From contig NZ_AP022848.1 in the NCBI RefSeq assembly GCF_011764485.1, positions 3,438,001 to 3,502,000 of the forward strand: DNA of 64,000 nucleotides, in the 5' to 3' direction. The stretch's first letter is position 1. The number at the start of each line of letters is the position of its first letter. The DNA is from Bosea sp. ANAM02 (lineage in GTDB: Bacteria; Pseudomonadota; Alphaproteobacteria; Rhizobiales; Beijerinckiaceae). Positions 16,184 through 24,152 of the stretch are shown piece by piece. The notes beneath the pieces were generated by a model that saw nothing but the letters and a program-made list of their open reading frames with translations, was not told the origin of the DNA and did not search any database. The translations under genes and the position numbers were made by a program.

Positions 16184-16642
16184 ATGGTCTCTCTCAAGGT
16201 CAACGGGACGACACATACCGTCGATGTCGACGACGATACGCCCCTGCTCTGGGCGATCCGCGACAATCTCGGCCTCACCGGCACCAAGTTCGGCTGTGGC
16301 GTCGCCCAGTGCGGCGCCTGCACCGTCTTCATCGACGGCCAGCCGCTGCGCTCCTGCGTGACACCGGTTTCGGCCGTCGACGGCCGGGACATCACCACCA
16401 TCGAGGGCCTCGCCGGGAAGGAGGCCGACGCCGTCCAGGCCGCCTGGATCGCCCGCGACGTGCCGCAATGCGGCTATTGCCAGTCCGGCCAGGTGATGAG
16501 CGCCATCGCGCTGCTGAAGGAAAACAAGAAGCCCAGCGACCGCGACATCGATCTCGCGATGAACGGCAATATCTGCCGCTGCGCCACCTATGTCCGCATC
16601 CGCGCCGCGATCCATGACGCGGCCCGCGCGCTGGAGATCTGA
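16184..16642 (+). CDS. Molybdenum hydroxylase [2Fe-2S] subunit, isoquinoline 1-oxidoreductase alpha-like
   Basis: The electron-transfer subunit of a xanthine-oxidase-family hydroxylase, 152 residues. The plant-ferredoxin-type cluster uses C38, C43, C46 and C58 ([13 protein letters not shown] ... LRSC). The second, all-helical domain uses C96, C99, C131 and C133 (CGYCQSGQ ... CRC). The start at 16184 has GGAGG five bases upstream; the frame opens earlier at 16103 with no homology. It lacks the FAD subunit partner of the classical trio, as is usual for IorAB-type enzymes that pass electrons to a cytochrome. The next gene begins 3 bp later. Confidence 0.92.
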   Translation: MVSLKVNGTTHTVDVDDDTPLLWAIRDNLGLTGTKFGCGVAQCGACTVFIDGQPLRSCVTPVSAVDGRDITTIEGLAGKEADAVQAAWIARDVPQCGYCQSGQVMSAIALLKENKKPSDRDIDLAMNGNICRCATYVRIRAAIHDAARALEI

Positions 16643-16645
16643 GCC

Positions 16646-18826
16646 ATGACCGCGCATGATCCCAAACTCTCGCGCCGCAACCTGCTGGCAGGTGCCGGCG
16701 CCCTCGTCATCGGTTTCCACCTGCCCCGGAATGCGAAAGCGCAATCAGGGGCCGGTGCGGCCTACCGGCCCGGCGGCAACGCGACCTTCGCGCCGAACGC
16801 CTTCATCCGCGTCGCGCCCGACTCCACGGTGACCGTGCTGATCAAGCATATCGAGTTCGGCCAGGGCCCGTTCACCGGGCTCGCCACGCTCGCGGCCGAG
16901 GAGATGAACGCCGCCTGGAGCCAGATGCGTGCCGAGCATGCGCCGGCCGACGTCAAGCTTTACGCCAATCTCGCCCTCGGCGTTCAGGGCACCGGCGGCT
17001 CGACAGCCATCGCCAATAGCTGGGAGCAGATGCGCAAGGCCGGCGCTGCGGCCCGCATGATGCTGGTGCAGGCCGCTGCCGATAGCTGGAAGGTTCCGGC
17101 CTCCGAGATCAAGGTCGAGGAGGGCGTGATCAGCCATGCCTCCGGCAGGCAGGGCCGCTTCGGCGAATTCGCCGAGGCCGCCGCCAAACTGCCCGTGCCG
17201 GAGAATCCGCCGCTCAAGCCGGCCTCGGCCTATCGCTTCATCGGCAAGGAAGGGGCGGTGAAGCGCCTCGATAGCGCCGACAAGGCGCACGGCAAGGCGC
17301 AGTTCACCATCGATATCCATACCCCGGGCATGCTGACGGTGGTCGTCGCCCGCTCGCCGCGCTTCGGTGGCAAGGTCGCGAGCTTCGATGCCGCCGAAGC
17401 GCTCAAGGTCAAGGGCGTCGTCGACGTGAAATCGATCGGCTACGGCGTCGCGGTCTATGCCAACGGGATGTGGCCGGCGCTGAAGGGCCGCGAGGCGCTG
17501 AAGGTGACCTGGGACGACAGCGCCGCCGAGACGCGCGGCAGCTCCGAGCTCATCGCCGAGTACCGCAAGCTCACCCGCCAGCCCGGCACGGTCGCCGGCA
17601 GCCATGGCGATGCCGAGGCCATGCTGGCCAAGGCCGATCGTGTGATCGAGGCCGAGTTCGTCTTTCCCTATCTCGCCCATGCACCGATGGAGCCGCTCGA
17701 CGGCTATCTCGAATGGGACGGGCAGACGGCTCATGCCCGCTTCGGCAGCCAGTTCCAGACGACCGAGCACCAGACCATCGCCACGATTCTCGGCCTGCCG
17801 CTCGAAAAGGTGACGCTGGAGACGATGCTTGCCGGCGGCAGCTTCGGCCGGCGTGCGCAGGTCAGCCAGCATCTGGCGGCCGAACTCGCCACCGTCGCCA
17901 AGACGATCGGCCCCAACCGCCCGGTCAAGGTGGTCTGGACCCGCGAGGACGACCTGACCGGCGGCTATTACCGCCCGCTCTTCGTCCATCGCTTCCGGGG
18001 GGCGGTGAAGGACGGCAGGATCGCCGCCTGGGCGAGCACGCTGGTCGGCCAGTCCTTTTTCCTCGGAACGCCCTTCGAGGCGATGGTCGTGAAGAACGGC
18101 GTCGACGCCACATCGGTCGAGGGCGCCAACAAGATCTTCTACGAAGTGCCGGACTTCCGCTGCGAGGTGCATAATCCCAAGGTCGGCGTGCCGACCTTGT
18201 GGTGGCGCTCCGTCGGCCACACCCATACCGGCTATGCCGTCGAATGCTTCGTTGATGAGCTGCTTCAGGCGGCGGGACAGGACGCCGTGCAGGGCCGCCT
18301 CGCCCTGATGGGCGACAAGCATCCGCGCGCCGCCGGTGTGCTCAAGGCCGTCGCGGAACTCGCGAACTGGAAGGGGCCGGGGCCGGTCGACGGGCGCGCC
18401 CGCGGCGTCGCCGTGGTCGAAAGCTTCGGCTCCTTCGTGGCCCAGATCGCCGAGGTCTCGATGGGGCCGGAAGGCGAGCCGAAGGTGCACAAGGTCTGGT
18501 GCGCGGTCGATTGCGGCGTCGCGGTCAATCCTGACATCATCCGCGCGCAGGTCGAGGGCGGCATCGGCTTCGGCCTCGGCCACGCGCTCTATGGCCAGAT
18601 CACCCTCGATGGCGGGCGGCCGATCCAGACCAATTTCCACGAATACCGTTCGCTGCGCATCCACGAGATGCCGGCCGTCGAGGTGACGATCATCCCTTCG
18701 ACCGAAAAGCCGAGCGGTATCGGCGAGCCCGGCGTGCCCCCGATCGGCCCCGCCGTCGCCAACGCGCTCGCCGCGCTCGGCCACGGCCGGCCGCGCCAGT
18801 TGCCGATGCAAGGAGGCACCGTCTGA
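16646..18826 (+). CDS. Molybdopterin-binding hydroxylase large subunit, IorB-like
   Basis: A 726-residue catalytic subunit for hydroxylation of an N-heterocycle or aldehyde using water-derived oxygen. The N-terminus LSRRNLLAGAGALVIG is a twin-arginine signal, so the enzyme works in the periplasm, as for IorB and related nicotinate or aldehyde dehydrogenases. Molybdopterin-contact segments include IEFGQGPFTGLATLAAEE, GVQGTGGSTAI and LAGGSFGRR. The catalytic glutamate is in GIGEPGVPPI (about residue 694). The substrate cannot be assigned. It overlaps the cytochrome gene by one base (TGATG), supporting a three-part complex. Confidence 0.92.
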   Translation: MTAHDPKLSRRNLLAGAGALVIGFHLPRNAKAQSGAGAAYRPGGNATFAPNAFIRVAPDSTVTVLIKHIEFGQGPFTGLATLAAEEMNAAWSQMRAEHAPADVKLYANLALGVQGTGGSTAIANSWEQMRKAGAAARMMLVQAAADSWKVPASEIKVEEGVISHASGRQGRFGEFAEAAAKLPVPENPPLKPASAYRFIGKEGAVKRLDSADKAHGKAQFTIDIHTPGMLTVVVARSPRFGGKVASFDAAEALKVKGVVDVKSIGYGVAVYANGMWPALKGREALKVTWDDSAAETRGSSELIAEYRKLTRQPGTVAGSHGDAEAMLAKADRVIEAEFVFPYLAHAPMEPLDGYLEWDGQTAHARFGSQFQTTEHQTIATILGLPLEKVTLETMLAGGSFGRRAQVSQHLAAELATVAKTIGPNRPVKVVWTREDDLTGGYYRPLFVHRFRGAVKDGRIAAWASTLVGQSFFLGTPFEAMVVKNGVDATSVEGANKIFYEVPDFRCEVHNPKVGVPTLWWRSVGHTHTGYAVECFVDELLQAAGQDAVQGRLALMGDKHPRAAGVLKAVAELANWKGPGPVDGRARGVAVVESFGSFVAQIAEVSMGPEGEPKVHKVWCAVDCGVAVNPDIIRAQVEGGIGFGLGHALYGQITLDGGRPIQTNFHEYRSLRIHEMPAVEVTIIPSTEKPSGIGEPGVPPIGPAVANALAALGHGRPRQLPMQGGTV

Positions 18827-19455
18827 TGAGCCGCAACCTGATCCTCGCCGCAGGCGCCGCGCTCGCGGTCTGCATTGGCGGCAGCGCACTGACGCTGGCG
18901 CAGAATGCCGGGCAGGCCCAGCCCGGCGGCGCGAACCTGCGCCCCGCAGCGAGCTTCGCCTCGATCGCCAACCAGCGCGACCGCTCGGTCGCGCTGTTCA
19001 ACGAGATGGGCAAGGTGCTCACCCACCCGCGCTGCATGAACTGCCATCCGGCGACGGAGCGGCCGCGCCAGGGCGATCTGCGCAAGCTGCACGAGCCGCT
19101 CGTCGTGCGCGGCAAGGACGGGCATGGCGCCGCGGGCCTGCCTTGCGCGACCTGCCACGGCAAGCAGAACTTCGACCCGGCCGGCGTGCCCGGCGACGGG
19201 CACTGGGCGCTGGCTCCGGCCTCGATGGCCTGGGAGGGCAAGACGGTCGGCCAGATCTGCGAGCAGTTGAAGGACCAGAACCGCAATGGCAGCCGCGACC
19301 TCGCCGCGCTGGTGAAGCACGTCACCACCGACACCCTCGTGCTCTGGGGCTGGAACCCCGGCAAGGGCCGCACGCCGGCGCCCGGCACGGCCGCCGCGTT
19401 CGGCGCGCTGATGCAGGCCTGGGCCGATAGTGGCGCGGCCTGCCCAGCACCTTAG
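18826..19455 (+). CDS. Exported diheme c-type cytochrome
   Basis: A 209-residue protein with an N-terminal signal/anchor ([22 protein letters not shown], about residues 5-26) and two heme-binding motifs, CMNCH (C70-H74) and CATCH (C107-H111). It is the likely periplasmic electron acceptor for the Tat-exported molybdenum hydroxylase. In relatives such as nicotinate dehydrogenase the cytochrome is fused to the large subunit; here it is a separate gene. A 43-bp inverted repeat follows directly after the stop. Confidence 0.88.
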   Translation: MSRNLILAAGAALAVCIGGSALTLAQNAGQAQPGGANLRPAASFASIANQRDRSVALFNEMGKVLTHPRCMNCHPATERPRQGDLRKLHEPLVVRGKDGHGAAGLPCATCHGKQNFDPAGVPGDGHWALAPASMAWEGKTVGQICEQLKDQNRNGSRDLAALVKHVTTDTLVLWGWNPGKGRTPAPGTAAAFGALMQAWADSGAACPAP

Positions 19456-19494
19456 AGCATCGGACTGAATATGATATTCAGTCAGATGCTCTAA
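19452..19494. terminator. 43-bp inverted repeat, probable bidirectional terminator
   Basis: TTAGAGCATCGGACTGAATA and its near-complement on the other side of a short centre form arms of about 21 bp with one mismatch. The hairpin begins at the cytochrome stop codon and lies between convergent genes. It is AT-richer than its surroundings. It may also be a copy of a dispersed repeat, since a related GATGCTCTA end occurs again at 19550-19557. Confidence 0.6.
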
Positions 19495-19634
19495 ATCTTT
19501 GATTTTACATCGACTTTTTCCGAAAGCCGCGTTCCGCTTTTCGGGCCGATGCTCTAGCGGGCGAAGCGCAGTCCCTGCATCCGTCGATGCGGTGGCGCTT
19601 GCGCCGCGCCGACGACGAAAGGCCCGACGAGGCT
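19495..19634. other. Gene-free spacer between convergent genes
   Basis: It holds the remainder of the repeat region (CGCTTTTCGGGCCGATGCTC near 19540) and then spacer. No coding frame is credible. Confidence 0.5.
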
Positions 19635-20429
19635 TCAGGGGCTCCCGGGCGCCTGCCTTCGTGGCTCGGCCTCGATCAGATATTCGATATGCCGGCGTCC
19701 CGAGGCTCCCGGACGGATCGAGACCGCGACCCCGAAGATGCGCTGGATCGCCTCGGCGGTCAGCACCTCTTCCGGCGCGCCCGCCGCCTGAAGGCGGCCC
19801 TCGTGCAACAAGGCGATCTCGTCGCAAAACATGGCGGCGAGGTTGAGATCGTGCAGCGCCATGATGCAGGTGATGCCGAGGCGCCGGACCAGGCTCAGGA
19901 TCGAGAGCTGGTGCTGGATATCGAGGTGATTGGTCGGTTCGTCGAGGATCAGCTCGCTCGGCTCCTGCGCGAGCGCGCGGGCGATATGGACGCGCTGGCG
20001 CTCGCCGCCCGAGAGCGTGTGCCAGCACTGATCGTGGCGCTCCGTGAGCCCGACCCGCGCCAGCGCCTCGTTGACCGCCGCTTCGTCGGCCTCATTCCAG
20101 GAGGCGAGCGCGGCGCGATGCGGCGTGCGGCCGAGGCGGACGACATCGCAGACGGAGAGCTGGATCTCGGTCGTGGCCTGCTGCTCGACGAAGGCGAGAC
20201 GCCGCGCGAGCTCGCGGCGCGGCACGGCGGCGATGTCGTTCCCGTCGAGCGTGACGACGCCGCTTGCGACATTGCGCAGGCGGCAGAGCAACCGGAGCAG
20301 GCTCGACTTGCCGGAGCCGTTCGGGCCGATCAGGCCGAGCACCCGGCCGGGCGCGGCCTCCAGCGTCACGCCGTCGACGATCATCCGGCCGCCGGCACCC
20401 CAGCGGATCTCGCGGGTCGCGAGCGTCAT
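19635..20429 (-). CDS. btuD: ABC transporter ATP-binding protein, BtuD/FecE type
   Basis: The ATPase of a cobalamin/siderophore-class importer, 264 residues. Walker A is GPNGSGKSS, the Q-loop is VEQQATTE, the signature is LSGGERQR, Walker B is LILDEPTNHLD, and the switch histidine is in ALHDLN. It overlaps the permease stop by four bases. The family also serves ferric siderophores and heme. I name it btuD because a cobalamin riboswitch heads the operon. The last ~20 residues (RRHIEYLIEAEPRRQAPGSP) are unstructured. It ends convergent with the cytochrome gene. Confidence 0.85.
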   Translation of the reverse strand: MTLATREIRWGAGGRMIVDGVTLEAAPGRVLGLIGPNGSGKSSLLRLLCRLRNVASGVVTLDGNDIAAVPRRELARRLAFVEQQATTEIQLSVCDVVRLGRTPHRAALASWNEADEAAVNEALARVGLTERHDQCWHTLSGGERQRVHIARALAQEPSELILDEPTNHLDIQHQLSILSLVRRLGITCIMALHDLNLAAMFCDEIALLHEGRLQAAGAPEEVLTAEAIQRIFGVAVSIRPGASGRRHIEYLIEAEPRRQAPGSP

Positions 20430-21469
20430 GCCGGCCTCCGGGCACGATAGAGAATCAATGCGAAGACCGGCGCGCCGAACAGCGCCGTCACCACGCCGAT
20501 CGGCAGTATCTGCTGGGGTATCAGGATGCGGGAGAGGATGTCGGCAAGGATCATGAAGATCGCGCCGACGACGAGGCAGGCCGGCAGCAGGCGGGCATGG
20601 CCGGAGCCGACGAGGAAGCGCGCGGCATGGGGAATGATCAATCCGACGAAGCCGACCGTGCCGACGATCGAGACCATCACCGCCGTCATCACGGCCGTCG
20701 TTGCGAACAGCACGACCTTGACGCGCGTGACGGCGACGCCGAGCGAGGCCGCGGCATCGACGCCGAAGGCGAAGGCATCGAGCGCCTTGGCGTGAAGCAT
20801 ACAGATGGCGAAGCCGATGAAGGCGACCGGCGCCGCCATCCAGATGTCGGGCCAGCGCACGCCGCCGAAATTGCCGAGCAGCCAGAACATGACGCCGCGC
20901 GCCTGCTCGGCGCTGGCGAGCGTCGTGACGATCGTCGCGGTTGCCGCGTTGAAGAGCTGCGAGGTGGCTACGCCGGCGAGTATGACACGGTCGCTTGCCC
21001 CGCCCGCCCCAGCCGCCAGCATGGCGACGACGACGAGCGCGGCGCAGGAGCCGATGAAGGCGCCGGCCGAGACCGAGAGCACCGCGCCGCCGATGCTGAT
21101 GCCGAGGATCAGCACCGCTACCGCGCCGGTCGAGGCGCCGGCCGAGATGCCGAGGATATAGGGCTCGGCCAGCGGGTTGCGCAGCAGCGCCTGCAGGATC
21201 GCACCCGACAAAGCGAGCGCGCCGCCGCAGAGCCCCGCCATCAGCGCGCGGCTCAGGCGATAATCGAAGATCACGCCCTGCTGGATCGCGCTGACGGGGA
21301 AGTCGAGATCGAACAGCCCGTTGCCGAGCGCCTTCAGGGCCGTATCCAGCGGGATGCGCATCTCGCCGATCGTCACCGCCAGCGCGACCGAGAACGTCAG
21401 CGCCAGCAGCGAGGCCAGTGCGATGCCGATCCGCGCCGGCCAGTTCGGCCCGTGGGCGGCGTGGCTCAA
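20426..21469 (-). CDS. btuC: ABC transporter permease, BtuC/FecCD family
   Basis: A 347-residue polytopic inner-membrane protein with about ten helices. Conserved pieces include RLSRALMAGLCGGALALSGAILQALLRNPLAEPYILGISAGAS and the cytoplasmic coupling region FVGLIIPHAARFLVGSGHARLLP. The usual ATG is absent. A TTG at 21469 overlaps the binding-protein stop (TTGA) and precedes the first transmembrane helix by about 12 residues, so I take it as the start; the open frame continues upstream as shadow. It is the middle gene of the btuFCD-like operon. Confidence 0.85.
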   Translation of the reverse strand: MSHAAHGPNWPARIGIALASLLALTFSVALAVTIGEMRIPLDTALKALGNGLFDLDFPVSAIQQGVIFDYRLSRALMAGLCGGALALSGAILQALLRNPLAEPYILGISAGASTGAVAVLILGISIGGAVLSVSAGAFIGSCAALVVVAMLAAGAGGASDRVILAGVATSQLFNAATATIVTTLASAEQARGVMFWLLGNFGGVRWPDIWMAAPVAFIGFAICMLHAKALDAFAFGVDAAASLGVAVTRVKVVLFATTAVMTAVMVSIVGTVGFVGLIIPHAARFLVGSGHARLLPACLVVGAIFMILADILSRILIPQQILPIGVVTALFGAPVFALILYRARRPA

Positions 21470-22512
21470 CGCGAGATCCCGAAGCCGGCTATCGCCTTGG
21501 CCAAGATCTCGATGCCGTCGACCGTGTCGAGCCCGGCGCGGGTCGCGCCGACATCCATGATGACGACGCGGTTGTTCTTGACGGCGTCGAGCTTGCTGGC
21601 GACCGGATCGGTCTTCAGGAAGTCCAGCTTCTTCTCGATATCGTCGGCCGGGAAGCGGCGGCGGTCCATCTTCACGGTGACGATCACGGCCGGATTGGCG
21701 GCCGCGATGCTCTCCCAGCCAACCAGCGGCCATTCCTCGTTGGTCGAGATGACGTTGCGGGCACCGAGCTTGGACAGGATATAGGCGGGCACGCCGTTCT
21801 TGCCGGCCATGAAGCCGTCGCCCTTGATGTCCTTGCTGGAGAACCAGACGACCACCGGCACGTCCTGCGCCTTCAGCTTGGCGACCTGCTCGACCGCCTT
21901 GTCCTCGCGCGCCTTGAGCTCGGCGACAAGCTTCTCGGCCCGGTCGGCGACGTCGAAGATTTCGCCGAATTCGCGGATGTTGCGGTAGACCAGATCCATC
22001 GTGAACATCTGGGTTCGCACGCCGTCGCCGGCCCCGGAATTATCCTTGCCGACGCAATCGGTCGGCGAGACATAGCTCGGCACCTTGACCTTGGCGAACT
22101 GGTCGCGCTTGCCGACGATGCCGTTGGGCCCGACATGCCATTCGAACATCGCCGTGACGAGATCGGGCTCTTGCGCCAGCACCGCCTCAAAGCTCGGATC
22201 ATTGTCGGCGAGGCGCTTCACCTTGGCATTGACCGCCTCATAGGGCTTGGCCACCGGCGAGAACCAGACCGCCGTGCCGACGACGCGGTCGCCGAGGCCG
22301 AGCGCGTAAAGGATTTCGGTCTGCGTCTGGCCGATCGCGACGACGCGCCTGGGCGCGGCGTTGAAGGTGATCGTCTCGCGGCAATTCTCCAGCGTCAGCG
22401 GATATTTCGTGGGCGCCGCCGTGGCCGTGCCGGCGGCGAGAGTGCCGAACAGCGCGGCGGCAGACAGGCGAAGCAGGGAATTGAACGGGCGCGCAGCCGG
22501 CATCGAGACCAT
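21466..22512 (-). CDS. btuF: Periplasmic binding protein, cobalamin-type ABC importer
   Basis: A class III binding protein of about 348 residues. It has a signal peptide (FNSLLRLSAAALFGTLAAGTATA, cleavage near residue 34) and a two-lobed body with the first-lobe motif RRVVAIGQTQTEILYALGLGDRVVGTAVW. It ends ...GIEILAKAIAGFGISR. Two ATGs, 22512 and 22503, both suit the signal peptide; a longer frame to 22689 would destroy it. The cobalamin riboswitch at 22731-22917 points to corrinoid uptake. The protein is divergent enough that heme or a metal chelate cannot be excluded. A 23-bp palindrome ends three bases before the start codon, suggesting a second, repressor-controlled promoter. Confidence 0.82.
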   Translation of the reverse strand: MVSMPAARPFNSLLRLSAAALFGTLAAGTATAAPTKYPLTLENCRETITFNAAPRRVVAIGQTQTEILYALGLGDRVVGTAVWFSPVAKPYEAVNAKVKRLADNDPSFEAVLAQEPDLVTAMFEWHVGPNGIVGKRDQFAKVKVPSYVSPTDCVGKDNSGAGDGVRTQMFTMDLVYRNIREFGEIFDVADRAEKLVAELKAREDKAVEQVAKLKAQDVPVVVWFSSKDIKGDGFMAGKNGVPAYILSKLGARNVISTNEEWPLVGWESIAAANPAVIVTVKMDRRRFPADDIEKKLDFLKTDPVASKLDAVKNNRVVIMDVGATRAGLDTVDGIEILAKAIAGFGISR

Positions 22513-22514
22513 CC

Positions 22515-22537
22515 GAAATGTAACAATGTTGCATTTC
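22515..22537 (-). promoter_or_regulatory. 23-bp palindromic operator of unknown regulator
   Basis: The sequence reads GAAATGCAACA-T-TGTTACATTTC in the gene direction: 11-bp arms with one mismatched pair around one central base. It touches the -10 box of a predicted promoter. The size and the GAAATG...CATTTC outer arms resemble Fur-superfamily sites such as Zur boxes of alphaproteobacteria, but the inner bases differ from the Zur consensus I know. Confidence 0.55.
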
Positions 22538-22566
22538 TGATAGAGCGCGCGGCCGGCGGCCGTCAA
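22537..22566 (-). promoter_or_regulatory. Predicted second promoter of the btuFCD-like operon
   Basis: TTGACG (22566-22561) and TATCAG (22542-22537) are 18 bp apart on the minus strand, downstream of the riboswitch. A transcript from here would lack the riboswitch and start within the palindrome. Confidence 0.4.
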
Positions 22567-22730
22567 GCCGCCCCGAGCGGCCTGTGTGGTGGACTTCGTG
22601 AACATGGACTTCATCGCTCCCCGAGATGACGGCCGGGGCAGCTTGGGCATGTGGGACGGACAAGCGGCACGGGGCCGCCATCGACACACAGGCTCCGGAA
22701 CACCCCGTCCGAAAGACGTCTTCGACGACC

Positions 22731-22917
22731 GGGGCAGGTCTCCTGGCTCGCGGGTCGATGCCGCTTCCGCCCGGCCTTCCCGGCGCGCAAAGCGCCAGTG
22801 GACGATGGACAGAGAGCTCGCCGCTTACAGTTGCGGGGGCAGCCTCGGCTTTGGCGCGGGTGGCGCCTCACCGAATTCCCTCTTAGCTCCGGGAGCAACC
22901 CGAAGAACCTCGATCAG
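22731..22917 (-). promoter_or_regulatory. Cobalamin riboswitch
   Basis: On the minus strand all conserved pieces occur in order: GGGAATTCGGTGAGGC, GCCCCCGCAACTGTAAGC, a variable P7-P8 region with complementary GC arms (CTGGCGCTTTGCGCGCC), then CCGCGAGCCAGGAGACCTGC, the B12 box, at 22733-22747. It binds adenosylcobalamin-type ligands and normally lowers expression of the downstream gene. It lies ahead of the btuF-like gene with about 220 bp between, room for an expression platform. Confidence 0.93.
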
Positions 22918-22962
22918 CGCACACCCTATAAGGGCGCAACGCGGCGTCAAGCGGACATCGCG

Positions 22963-24141
22963 TCAGAGGCTCGGCGTAGCGTAGAGCCGCTTGCCGCCGA
23001 CGGAGATCTCAACCTCCTGAAGATAGCCGCGCAGCGCCGTGGTCGCGACGGCGATGCCGAGACCGGGGACGTCGGGCGCCGCGACCTGCCCGTTCGCGTC
23101 GCGCTCCAGATGATTGGCGGAGATCGCGGTCGCGAGCGGCTTCGGCATCGCCGGGTATTCGCAGATTTTGTGCTCAGCCAGACCGGCATAAGGCTGGAGC
23201 GAGGCCGAGAGCGCGAGATGCGAGGTGAAGGTGTGGTTGACGAAGGTCACGCCCCTCGCGACGGCATAATCCGCTACCGCTTTGGACGGACCGATGCCGC
23301 CGATGCGCCCACAATCGATCTGGACATAGCCGATGCCGCCATAGTCGATGAGCTGCCGCGCCATCGACTCGTTATGAGCGCCCTCCCCGCCGGCCAGCCG
23401 GACCTTGGGGCTGCGTTTGGCAAGCGCGCCATAGGCTTCGAGCGCGCTGGCGTGGAAAGGCTCTTCGAACCAGAGCACGTTCGCCTTCTCCATCGCCGGC
23501 AGGCGGGCAGCGGCGCGCTCGACATCCTCGATGAAGATCTGGCCGGTATCGACGAGCAGGATGCCGTCCTGACCCAAGCCCTCGCGAGCGGCGACGAAAT
23601 GCTCGGCATCGGCCTCGACGCTGCCCCGGCCGATCGGCCCCCAGCCGAACTTGGCGGCGCGGAAGCTGCGGCTGCGGGCATCGCGGGCGCGCTCTAGGGT
23701 TTCCTGCGCCGTGTCGCCGAACAGGACCGAGGCATAGGGGGTCTTGGGATGGCTTTTCGCGTAGCCGAGCAGGCGCCAGACCGGCTCGGAGCGCATCTTG
23801 CCGAGGATGTCCCAGAGCGCCATCTCGACGCCGGAGAAGGTATGCGGCGCCTGAAGCAGGTCCATCGAGTTATAGGCGACGGCCGCGGCGATGCGAGCGA
23901 TGTCCTCAGGGCTTTCCAGAGTCTGGCCGAGGACGGAATCGGCGACCGGCCGGCAGACGCCATGCGACATCGGGCAGATGAAGGCGGCGATGGAGGGCAG
24001 CGGCGCCGCCTCGCATTCGCCCCAGCCGACATGGCCGCCGGCGGCGACCCTGACCAGCAGCGCGTCCTGGCTGCCATCGGCCTCATCGGTGACGACGGGC
24101 ATGGCGAGATAGAAGAAATCGACGGCCTCGATCCTGGGCAC
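22963..24141 (-). CDS. Enolase-superfamily enzyme, mandelate racemase/muconate lactonizing type (copy 1)
   Basis: A 392-residue cytoplasmic enzyme abstracting an alpha proton of a carboxylate at a Mg site. The N-terminal capping domain (residues 1-125) ends with MALWDILGKM. The barrel shows AAKFGWGPIG, the metal ligands LLVDTGQ, WFEEPFH and LAGGEGAHN, and the C-terminal catalytic region FVNHTFTSHLALS. The GTG at 24141 with GGAGAAG four bases upstream is taken as the start; no ATG fits. It follows the M81 peptidase by 11 bp in the same operon. The KxK motif of racemases appears as AKFGW, so racemase and dehydratase functions both remain open. Confidence 0.85.
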   Translation of the reverse strand: MPRIEAVDFFYLAMPVVTDEADGSQDALLVRVAAGGHVGWGECEAAPLPSIAAFICPMSHGVCRPVADSVLGQTLESPEDIARIAAAVAYNSMDLLQAPHTFSGVEMALWDILGKMRSEPVWRLLGYAKSHPKTPYASVLFGDTAQETLERARDARSRSFRAAKFGWGPIGRGSVEADAEHFVAAREGLGQDGILLVDTGQIFIEDVERAAARLPAMEKANVLWFEEPFHASALEAYGALAKRSPKVRLAGGEGAHNESMARQLIDYGGIGYVQIDCGRIGGIGPSKAVADYAVARGVTFVNHTFTSHLALSASLQPYAGLAEHKICEYPAMPKPLATAISANHLERDANGQVAAPDVPGLGIAVATTALRGYLQEVEISVGGKRLYATPSL

Positions 24142-24152
24142 AGGTCTTCTCC

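Noticed and set aside
22626..23697. Rightward ORFs across the btuF upstream region
   Set aside because: They cover the cobalamin riboswitch on the opposite strand and are shadow sequence.
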